DNA of 43,554 bases from Leifsonia sp. 71-9 (GTDB taxonomy: Bacteria; Actinomycetota; Actinomycetes; Actinomycetales; Microbacteriaceae): NCBI RefSeq assembly GCF_001898805.1, contig NZ_MKVJ01000003.1, forward strand, positions 151,807-195,360. The letters are read 5' to 3'. Made by a program: the position numbers and the translations under genes. Below, piece after piece: positions 32,642 through 39,200 of this stretch (position 1 is the first letter of the stretch; every line of letters begins with the position of its first letter). The notes under the pieces are model-generated. The model was not told where the DNA came from, made no database searches, and saw only the letters and a program-made list of their open reading frames with translations.

Positions 32642-33700
32642 TCAGCTCTGGGTCAGCGCGTCGACGTAGGCGTCGATCGCCTGCTCGTTCGAGAGCGGGC
32701 CGCCCGCGCCCCACACGCCGGCGGGGAACGCGTGCGCGCGTCCCTCCTTCACGGCGGGGAGGGAGGTCCAGATGGCGCTCTTGTCGAGCTCGGTCACATA
32801 GCTGTCGGGCGTCTTGTCGTCCGAGTAGAACAGGTTCGCGTCGCCGACCGCGGTGAGGCCCTCGATGTCGGTCTGGGCGAGGCCGTACGCCGGGTCGACG
32901 CCGCCGTTGCCGTACGCCTTGTCGATCTCGTCGGTCCAGGCGGAGGTCATCCCGAGCTGCTCGCCGAGCGCGGTGAACAGGGCGCCCTTGCCGTAGGGGC
33001 GGATCGCGACGTTGCCGCTCTCGATCCAGCCGTCGAAGAACAGGAAGCTCTTCGTCGGGAGGTCGACCTTCTCGACCTTCTTCTTGGCCGCGGCGAGGTG
33101 CTCGTCGAACTGCGCGAGGACCACGTCGGCGCGCTCGGTGCGGCCGGTCGCCTTCGCGATCATCGTGAAGACGCTCTTCATGTTGCCGATCGGGTCGGCG
33201 GCGTTCGCGCCCAGGGTGACGAGCACCGGAACGTCGCGCTTCTCGAGCTGGGTCACGATCTCGTCGTCGGCTTTGAAGCCCTCGACGATGATGAGGTCCG
33301 GCTTGGCGCCGTACAGGGCGTCGAGGTCGGGCTCGCCGCGCTGGCCGGCGTTGACGACGCCCTTCGGCAGCTTCTCCGCGCTCACGTAGGTGGTGTAGCC
33401 GTCGGGGTCGGCGACCGCGACCGGGCCGACGCACAGGGTGAGGGCGTCCTCGATCTGCTGCCACTCGAGCACCGCGACCCGCTTGGCCGGCGCATCCAGC
33501 TTCACCGTGCGGCCGACGCCGTCGGTGATGGTCACCGGGCCGGTGGAGGTGGCGGTCGTGTCGTCGGCGCACGCCTGCGAGGTCGCCTTCGGGGCGGCGG
33601 TGCTCGCGTCGCTGACGGCCGTGGTGCCGCAGGCCGTGAGGGTGAGCGCGACGGCGGCGACGGTGGCCGCCACGGTCGCGAGTCGGTGGGCTCGGATCAT
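32642..33700 (-). CDS. Iron-siderophore substrate-binding lipoprotein
   Basis: 352 residues. Signal sequence with lipobox LTLTAC puts the lipidated Cys at residue 24. The FepB/FhuD-type clamshell follows: VTITDGVGRTVKLDAPAKRV, KPDLIIVEGFKADDEIV, SFLFFDGWIES. It delivers a ferric siderophore to the double permease. The start overlaps the ATPase gene by ATGA (33697-33700). Confidence 0.93.
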   Translation of the reverse strand: MIRAHRLATVAATVAAVALTLTACGTTAVSDASTAAPKATSQACADDTTATSTGPVTITDGVGRTVKLDAPAKRVAVLEWQQIEDALTLCVGPVAVADPDGYTTYVSAEKLPKGVVNAGQRGEPDLDALYGAKPDLIIVEGFKADDEIVTQLEKRDVPVLVTLGANAADPIGNMKSVFTMIAKATGRTERADVVLAQFDEHLAAAKKKVEKVDLPTKSFLFFDGWIESGNVAIRPYGKGALFTALGEQLGMTSAWTDEIDKAYGNGGVDPAYGLAQTDIEGLTAVGDANLFYSDDKTPDSYVTELDKSAIWTSLPAVKEGRAHAFPAGVWGAGGPLSNEQAIDAYVDALTQS

Positions 33701-34581
33701 GGGTGGTCCTCTCTGATGGGGGATGCGGGGGACGGTGCGGGGCGGCCCGGTCGCGCAGCGTGGCGACCGACCGGGTCGATGCGCAGGCGGCCCGACCGCG
33801 GGTCGACCTCCACCTCGACGCGCAGGTCGTAGACCTCGCCGATGTTCTCCGCGGTGAGGACGTCGTGCGGGTGGCCGGCGGCGTGGATGCGGCCGTGGCG
33901 CATGAGGAGGAGCGAGTCGGCGATGCGGGCGGCATGGTCGAGGTCGTGCAGCACGATCCCGACGGCGGCGCCGTGCTCGTCGGCCAGGTCGCGCACGAGG
34001 TCCAGCGTCTCGATCTGGTAGCGCAGGTCCAGGTGGTTGGTGGGCTCGTCGAGCAGGACGACGCCCGTCTCCTGCGCGAGACAGGCCGCGAGCCAGACCC
34101 GCTGCACCTCGCCGCCGGAGAGCTCGCCCGCGGCGCGGCCGGCCATGTCGGTCACGCCCGTCGCGTGCATCGCGTGGTCGATGGCGCGGCGATCGTCGGC
34201 GGAGAGGCCGGAGAACCCGCGGCGGTACGGGTGCCGCCCGAAGGCCACGACCTCCTGCACCGTGAGGCCCTGTGGAGCCGGCCGGGACTGGGAGAACAGG
34301 GTGACCTCCCGGGCGAACTGGCGGGGATTCAGGAGGGCGGCGCGGCGATCGGTGCCGGCGGTGTCGCGCAGGTTGACGGCCCCCTCCGCGATGCGGTGCA
34401 GGCGCGCGAGCGAGCGCAGCAGGGTCGACTTGCCGCTGCCGTTGGGGCCGACGAGCGCGGTCACCCGGCCCGGCTCGAGGGTGATCGACACCCCGTCGAC
34501 CACCGTGGTCGCGCCGAACCGCAGCACGAGCCGCTCCCCGCTGAGGCCGGTGGCGGCGCGCGGGAGAGGTGTGGTGGGCAT
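33697..34581 (-). CDS. Iron-siderophore ABC transporter ATP-binding protein
   Basis: 294 residues. Walker A GPNGSGKST, signature LSGGEVQRVWLA, Walker B VVLLDEPTNHLDL and the switch LHDLDHAARI; FepC-type, including FGRHPYRRGF. First gene of the three-gene operon (ATPase, binding protein, double permease). An iron box lies 52 bp upstream, so iron-replete DtxR/IdeR should repress it. Confidence 0.93.
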   Translation of the reverse strand: MPTTPLPRAATGLSGERLVLRFGATTVVDGVSITLEPGRVTALVGPNGSGKSTLLRSLARLHRIAEGAVNLRDTAGTDRRAALLNPRQFAREVTLFSQSRPAPQGLTVQEVVAFGRHPYRRGFSGLSADDRRAIDHAMHATGVTDMAGRAAGELSGGEVQRVWLAACLAQETGVVLLDEPTNHLDLRYQIETLDLVRDLADEHGAAVGIVLHDLDHAARIADSLLLMRHGRIHAAGHPHDVLTAENIGEVYDLRVEVEVDPRSGRLRIDPVGRHAARPGRPAPSPASPIREDHP

Positions 34582-34633
34582 AGGGGATCTCGTCCGGGAG
34601 GAGTGGGGGCGTCGGTGCGGAATCCTCAGGAGG

Positions 34634-34652
34634 TTAGGTAAGGATTGCCTAA
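34634..34652. promoter_or_regulatory. DtxR/IdeR iron box
   Basis: TTAGGTAAGGATTGCCTAA matches the consensus TTAGGTTAGGCTAACCTAA at most positions and is palindromic at its ends. It lies 52 bp upstream of the siderophore transporter operon. Confidence 0.88.
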
Positions 34653-34740
34653 GTCAGAATATGTTCGACCGACGCTGTCTGCAATCCAGACTTAAAGACA
34701 CCGGATACGGGTTTCCGGACAGGGCGGCGGCTCGCCGATG

Positions 34741-34804
34741 ATCCAGTGGTCGCAACACGCCGTGCGAGCGCGTGCTCTGGCGGCGTGTCTCGACGACTGG
34801 ATGG
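34741..34804 (-). repeat. Solitary copy of the ACACGCCG hairpin element
   Basis: Arms ACACGCCG (34755-34762) and CGGCGTGT (34781-34788) enclose an 18-nt loop. Read on the minus strand the outer sequence matches the array copies: CGAGACACGCCG on one side, GTTGCGACCACTGGAT on the other. It ends 4 bp before the stop codon of the AraC gene, so it sits directly at that gene's 3' end and could act as its terminator. Confidence 0.88.
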
Positions 34805-34807
34805 CGG

Positions 34808-35983
34808 CTACGGCGTGCCGGCGTACGCGCCGGGGGTCGTGCCCATCACCCGCCGGAACGCGGCGATGAAGGTGCTGGGCTGGGCGTACCCGAGACGCTC
34901 GGAGGTCTGCTGCACATCCCATCCCTCCGCCAGCAGCGCAAGTGCGTGATGCACCCGCAGCGCCTGGCGCCACTGCACGAACGACAGGCCGGTCGTCTGC
35001 CGGAAGGCGCGCGCGATGGTCCGCTCGCTGAGGCCCAGCTGCCGCGCCCACTCCTCGAGCCCGCGGTCGTCGGCCGGATCGGCGAGCAGGGCTTCGGCGA
35101 TCGCGTCGATGCGGGAGTCACCGGGAACCCGCAGGGCCAGCGGCTGCTCGGCCGGCGCGAGCACGTCGAAGACGACCGCCTCGGCCCGCGCGCGAGCGGC
35201 TGCATCGAGGTCGGTGCGCGCCAGGTGGGTGAGCAGCGACTCCAGCAGCGGCGACATCGCGATGACCGTCGGGCCGTCGAACGCGACCGGGGTGCGCTCG
35301 GGCGCGAAGAAGGCGTCGAAGAACTCGACCCCGGCCGTGAGCCGGCCGGCGTGCTCCGCGCCCGCGGGGAGCCAGAGCCCGGAGCCGTCCGAGACCGTGA
35401 AGACCCGGCCTCCGACGCGCGTGGTCATCGTGCCGCCGCGCACCCAGACGAGCTCGTGCAGCGCGTGCGCGTGCGACTCCCACTCGAGCGGGACGCGAGG
35501 CACCTCCGACTCCGCCCGGATCACCGAACCCTCGGCGGCCCCGGCCGGGATGCGCCCGGTGCGGCGCACGACCGTGTCCGGCTCCCGGCGCCACGAGCCG
35601 GAACCCGCGGCGTGTGGGGGCGCGGGCGTGGCGCCGGGTTGCGCGGGGGGCGCTGTCGTGCCGGGTTGCGCGGGTGTCGCCGTGGCGTCGGGTTGTGCGG
35701 GAATTGCCGTGGCGCCGGTTTGTGCGGGAGTTGCTGTCGTGCCGGGTTGCGCGGGTGTCGCCGTGGCGTCGGGTTGTGCGGGAATTGCCGTGGCGCCGGT
35801 TTGTGCGGGAGTCGCTGTCGTGCCGGGTTGTGCGGGAGTTGCGGTGGCGCCGGTTTGTGCGGGAGTTGCTGTCGTGCCGGGCCGCGCGGGAGTCGCCGTC
35901 GCGCCGGGCCGCGCGGAACCCGCGGCGTGCGCGGCGACAGCGGCCGAGGTGGCGGGGTCGGGGGCGGGAGGGTGTGCGGGCAT
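34808..35983 (-). CDS. AraC-family regulator with a long repetitive N-terminal tail
   Basis: 391 residues. Residues 24-122 are eleven 9-residue Ala/Thr/Pro/Gln/Gly units; the regulator proper follows. The sensor cupin has SHAHALHELVWVRGGTMTTR and GSGLWLPAGAEHAG. The DNA-binding domain (about 295-391) has LEEWARQLGLSERTIARAFR and TSERLGYAQPSTFIAAFRRV. Without the tail the protein would have the usual 260-270 residues. It lies between the siderophore operon and the divergent ROK gene, sharing with the latter a LacI-type operator. Targets are uncertain. Confidence 0.85.
   Translation of the reverse strand: MPAHPPAPDPATSAAVAAHAAGSARPGATATPARPGTTATPAQTGATATPAQPGTTATPAQTGATAIPAQPDATATPAQPGTTATPAQTGATAIPAQPDATATPAQPGTTAPPAQPGATPAPPHAAGSGSWRREPDTVVRRTGRIPAGAAEGSVIRAESEVPRVPLEWESHAHALHELVWVRGGTMTTRVGGRVFTVSDGSGLWLPAGAEHAGRLTAGVEFFDAFFAPERTPVAFDGPTVIAMSPLLESLLTHLARTDLDAAARARAEAVVFDVLAPAEQPLALRVPGDSRIDAIAEALLADPADDRGLEEWARQLGLSERTIARAFRQTTGLSFVQWRQALRVHHALALLAEGWDVQQTSERLGYAQPSTFIAAFRRVMGTTPGAYAGTP
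35618..35914 (-). repeat. In-frame 27-bp minisatellite in the AraC gene
   Basis: Eleven consecutive 27-bp units encode 9-residue blocks such as AQPGTTATP, AQTGATAIP and AQPDATATP. The order repeats with an 81-bp higher-order period, a sign of recent unequal duplication. Confidence 0.93.
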
Positions 35984-36000
35984 CCCGACCAGCCTATGAC

Positions 36001-36028
36001 TATGATTTACCGATGCGACAGCGCTGTC
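36001..36028 (+). promoter_or_regulatory. ROK promoter -10 box and LacI-type operator
   Basis: TATGAT (36001-36006) is a good -10 box. GACAGCGCTGTC (36017-36028), a perfect 12-bp palindrome, lies just downstream at the expected start of transcription. The same core is found before the GH92 gene. The site lies in the divergent gap with the AraC gene and could control both. Confidence 0.75.
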
Positions 36029-36063
36029 ACCCCAGGGCTGGACGCGATTCGAGGAGGTAACCG

Positions 36064-37017
36064 GTGGTCGTGCAGGGCGGACAGCACATGGTGGTCGACG
36101 TCGGCGGAAGCCATGTCACCGCCGCCGCCGTCAGCACCGCGGCACCCGGTGGCGCGACCCTGCTGAGCCGGATCGAGCGGTCCGTCGACTCCCACGCCTC
36201 CAGCGCCGCCGTGCTCGACTCCTGGGCCTCCGCCTGCGTCGACGCCGCGGAGGCTGCGGCCATCGATCCGGGAGGCTGCGACTGGGGCCTTGCGATGCCC
36301 GGCCCCTTCGACTACGAGCAGGGCATCGGGCACTACGCCCGCGTCGGCAAGTTCGAGCGCCTCGCGGGGGTCGACATCCGTTCGGCCCTCGCCGACCGGC
36401 TGGGCGTGGGTCCCGCGCGGGTGCGGTTCGTGCACGACGCCGGCGCGTACGGCATCGGCGAGTGGAGGTTCGGGTCGCCCGCGCGCCACGCACGGTTCGT
36501 GTGCGTCACGCTCGGCACCGGGGTCGGCTCCGCCTTCGTCGACGACGGTGCGCTCGTGTTCGACCGTGCCGACGTCCCTCCCGGCGGCGAGGTGCACCGC
36601 CTGCCGTTCGACGGCCGCGACCTTGAGGACACGATCTCCACCCGCGCTCTCCTCGCCCGCTACGCCTCCCCGGACGCCGACCTCAGCGTCAAGGACCTCG
36701 CCGCCCGCGCCCGCGCCGGCGACGACCGCGCGCGACACGCGTTCGACACCGCCATGGAGGCGCTCGCCCTCGCGGTGGGCCCCTGGCTCGACGCCTTCGG
36801 CGCGACCGCCCTGGTCGTCGGCGGATCCATCTCGCGCTCGTGGGACGTGCTCGAGCGCGGCTTCCGCTCCGGGCTCCGGACGAGCGCGCCCGAGCTCGCC
36901 GCGACCCTTGACATCGCTCCCTCCCGCCTGCTCGCCGACGCGCCGCTCTACGGAGTCGCGCACCTCCTGGAGCAGTCGGCCGCCGGCCGCTGCATCACCG
37001 CACCCGCACTCCCGTAG
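36064..37017 (+). CDS. ROK-family sugar kinase
   Basis: 317 residues from GTG at 36064, with GAGGAGG upstream; the ATG at 36088 is an alternative. MVVDVGGSHVTAAAV is the phosphate-binding loop, and FVCVTLGTGVGSAFVDDG the second ATP motif. The protein has no N-terminal helix-turn-helix, so it is a kinase and not a NagC-type repressor. The usual ROK zinc motif (CXCGXXGC) is absent; GGEVHRLPFDGRDLEDTI occupies its place. Under the same operator as the GH92 mannosidase it may phosphorylate mannose (inference). Confidence 0.85.
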   Translation: MVVQGGQHMVVDVGGSHVTAAAVSTAAPGGATLLSRIERSVDSHASSAAVLDSWASACVDAAEAAAIDPGGCDWGLAMPGPFDYEQGIGHYARVGKFERLAGVDIRSALADRLGVGPARVRFVHDAGAYGIGEWRFGSPARHARFVCVTLGTGVGSAFVDDGALVFDRADVPPGGEVHRLPFDGRDLEDTISTRALLARYASPDADLSVKDLAARARAGDDRARHAFDTAMEALALAVGPWLDAFGATALVVGGSISRSWDVLERGFRSGLRTSAPELAATLDIAPSRLLADAPLYGVAHLLEQSAAGRCITAPALP

Positions 37018-37087
37018 CCGCGGCCGCAGCCGCTGCTGCCGCAGTCGCTGCGCGCCTCAAGCCACCGCAGCGAGCGCTCCCCCCAGA
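37018..37087. other. Leader of the ROK-LacI intergenic region
   Basis: Between the ROK stop and the first module lies a GC-rich stretch with CCGCAGC-type short repeats (CAGCCGCTGCTGCC). It has no gene; behind the array, 37741-37777 is equally empty. Confidence 0.5.
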
Positions 37088-37740
37088 TCGAGTCGGCGAA
37101 ACACGCCGCCTGAGCAGCCGCCCCAACGGCGTGTCGCGACCACTGGATGCGTGTGGTGACCACTGGATGCGGGCAGTGACCACCGGATGCGCGCGGCGGC
37201 CACTGGAATGTGCTGCGATCTCCGGAGAGGCGCCCCGGTCGAGTCGGCGAGACACGCCGTCGGAGCACGTGCCCAAACGGCGTGTTGCGACCACTAGACG
37301 GGTGGGGTGACCACTGGATGCGTGGGGTGGTCACTGGATGCGGCAGTGACCACCGGATGCGCGCGGCGCCCACTGGAATGTGCTGCGACCTCTGGAGGAC
37401 TGCCCTGATCGAGTTGGCGAGACACGCCGTCTGAGAACGTCTCCCAACGGCGTGTTGCGACCACTAGATGGGGCACGGTGACCGTTGGATGCGTTCGGTG
37501 ACCACTGGATGCGTGCGGTGACCACTGGATGCGTGCGGTGACCGCTGGATGCGTGCGGTGACCGCTGGATGCGCGCGGCGGCTACTGGAATGTGTTGCGA
37601 CCTCCGGAGAGGCGCCCTGATCGAGTTGGCGGGACACGCCGTGTGGGAACGTGCGCCGACGGCGTGTTGCGACCACTGGATGCGGGTGGTGACCACTGGA
37701 TGAGCGGGTGGCGGCATGTCGTGACCACTGGGATGGCCAG
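37088..37740. repeat. Hierarchical array: four hairpin modules with 20-bp tandem repeats
   Basis: Four modules begin with TCGAGTNGGCG at 37088, 37239, 37409 and 37621. Each opens with a hairpin: arms ACACGCCG(T) and (A)CGGCGTGT at 37101/37127, 37252/37277, 37422/37447 and 37634/37659, with loops of 16-18 nt. Each hairpin is followed by 20-bp units GACCACTGGATGCGTGCGGT: three, four, six and about two. Modules are joined by CACTGGAATGTGCTGCGAC-type linkers. Differences in module length (151, 170, 212 bp) reflect mainly 20-mer number. The period is not a multiple of three, so it is non-coding. It fills the gap between the convergent ROK and LacI genes. Confidence 0.95.
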
Positions 37741-37777
37741 CTCCCGCGCGTTCCCGCGGCCCACCCGCCCCCACGCA

Positions 37778-39034
37778 TCAGCCGCGCGGGAGCCGCTCCC
37801 CCGAGCCGCGCTGCACGAGCCGGGTCGGCAGCACGATGCCGGATGGTCCCTCGTGGCGGCGGTCCATGGCGCCGAGCGCGAGGCGCGCGGCGGTGCGCCC
37901 CATCTCGACGGGGTCGTGGGCGATCACGGTCACGCCCAGCACGTCGGCGAGCTCGAAGTCGTCGAAGCCGACCAATGCCGGCCACGCATCGAGTTCGATC
38001 ATGGCGCGCAGGGCGCCGATGGTGATGCGGTTGTTGCTGGTGAAGAGTGCGGTCGGCGCGTCGGGCTGCGTGAGCAGGGCGCGCGCCTCGTCGAGGGCGG
38101 CCTCGACATCGTGGGCGTCGTGGCGCACCCAGCGTCCGGGGTCGAGGGAGGCGGCGCGCATGGCGTCCTCGAAGCCGGCGAAGCGCTCGCGGTGGGTGTC
38201 GAGGCGCGAGAGATCGCCGATGAAGCCGATGGCGGTGTGGCCGGCCGCGAGGAGGTGCTCCACGGCATCCCGCGCGCCGCGCCGGTTGTCGAGCAGCACC
38301 GAGTCGGCGTCGATGCCGACGCCGGGGCGGTCGACGAAGACGACGGGGATGCCGCGGGACTGCACGCTCGAGAGGTCACTGTGGTCGGCGATGGTGGAGA
38401 CGAGGATGAGCGCGCGCACCTGCCGGTCGACGAACTCGCCGATCAGCCCGCGCTCGCGAGCGGGCTCCTCGTCCGAACTGGCGACGGTGAGCTGCATGCC
38501 GTGCGAGCGCAGCTCCTGCTCGACGCCCTTCGCCACGGCCGAGTAGAACGGGTTGGCGAGGTCGCCGGTGATGAGGCCGACGAGGTTCGAGGTGAGGCCG
38601 CGGGCCAGAAGGCTGGCCGCGCGGTTGAGCTGGAAGCCGAGCTGGTGCGCGGCGTCGAGCACGCGCTCGCGGGTGGCCTCGGCGACGCGCGGCTCGCCGT
38701 TGACGGCACGGGAGGCGGTCTTGAGGCTGACGCCGGCGCGCTCGGCCACCTGGGCCAGCGTGGGCGCGGAATGCGGGCGGTCGAGATGGGGCGGCGTGGG
38801 CGCGGCTTGCGGCCGGTCGGGATGGGCCGGCGTGGCGGAACGCGGCCGCTCGGGATCGCCCGGTGTGGCGGAACGCGGCCGCTCGGGATCGCCCGGCGCG
38901 GGCTCGGATTGCGGCTGCCCGGAATCGCCCGACGTCGGCGCCGATCGCGGCCGGTCCGCATCGCCCGGCATAGCCGACCGCGGCCGCTCGGGATGCAACT
39001 CAGGAGAGGCTCCACCGGAGGGGTCCGTGGCCAT
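37778..39034 (-). CDS. LacI-family transcriptional regulator with a repetitive N-terminal tail
   Basis: 418 residues from the ATG at 39034. Residues 15-92 are 11-12-residue repeats of the type ERPRSATPGDP. The LacI domain begins at TLAQVAERAGVSLKTASRAV (93-112), where a normal LacI protein starts near residue 3. The periplasmic-binding-like domain follows (LVGLITGDLANPFYSAVAKG, IPVVFVDRPGVGIDAD, TALFTSNNRITIGALRA, LVGFDDFELADVL). It is divergent from GH92; palindromes GTGACAGCGCTGTCAC and GACAGCGCTGTC, typical LacI sites with a central CG, lie at GH92 and ROK. Confidence 0.9.
   Translation of the reverse strand: MATDPSGGASPELHPERPRSAMPGDADRPRSAPTSGDSGQPQSEPAPGDPERPRSATPGDPERPRSATPAHPDRPQAAPTPPHLDRPHSAPTLAQVAERAGVSLKTASRAVNGEPRVAEATRERVLDAAHQLGFQLNRAASLLARGLTSNLVGLITGDLANPFYSAVAKGVEQELRSHGMQLTVASSDEEPARERGLIGEFVDRQVRALILVSTIADHSDLSSVQSRGIPVVFVDRPGVGIDADSVLLDNRRGARDAVEHLLAAGHTAIGFIGDLSRLDTHRERFAGFEDAMRAASLDPGRWVRHDAHDVEAALDEARALLTQPDAPTALFTSNNRITIGALRAMIELDAWPALVGFDDFELADVLGVTVIAHDPVEMGRTAARLALGAMDRRHEGPSGIVLPTRLVQRGSGERLPRG
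38759..38992 (-). repeat. In-frame 33-36-bp repeats in the LacI gene
   Basis: Seven diverged units encode blocks such as PERPRSATPGD, DRPRSAPTSGD and DRPHSAPT directly in front of the helix-turn-helix. Two neighbouring 33-bp units (about 38835-38900) are nearly identical in DNA. Confidence 0.88.
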
Positions 39035-39095
39035 GGGCGTCGCCTTCCTCGTCCTGCTGGACGCGCCGCGCGGGCCGGTTGTCGGAAATTCGTGC

Positions 39096-39124
39096 TTGAC
39101 CGCGGTGACAGCGTAGGACAAAAT
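39096..39124 (+). promoter_or_regulatory. Candidate GH92 promoter
   Basis: TTGACC (39096-39101), a 17-bp spacer and CAAAAT (39119-39124). The spacer holds GGTGACAGCG, a half-site of the operator that follows. Confidence 0.6.
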
Positions 39125-39130
39125 CTACCA

Positions 39131-39146
39131 GTGACAGCGCTGTCAC
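39131..39146. promoter_or_regulatory. LacI-type operator of GH92
   Basis: GTGACAGCGCTGTCAC is a perfect 16-bp palindrome just past the -10 box, where a bound repressor would block transcription. Its 12-bp core is identical to the site before the ROK kinase gene. Confidence 0.85.
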
Positions 39147-39200
39147 ATGCGGGGTCACCAGAGTTCGATCTTTCCTTCACCAGCCAGGAGTCCAGCCAGA

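Noticed and set aside
30152-33832. Long plus-strand open frame of about 1226 codons across the siderophore operon
   Set aside because: It is antisense to two well-recognised transporter genes; its product is low-complexity.
36064-37017. ROK protein as a NagC/XylR-type repressor
   Set aside because: There is no N-terminal helix-turn-helix; the protein starts with the kinase phosphate loop.
37088-37740. Coding sequence for a repetitive Arg/Ser/His-rich protein on the minus strand
   Set aside because: The 20-bp period shifts frame at each unit, no frame has a start signal, and the recurring peptides are frame shadows of the same DNA repeat.
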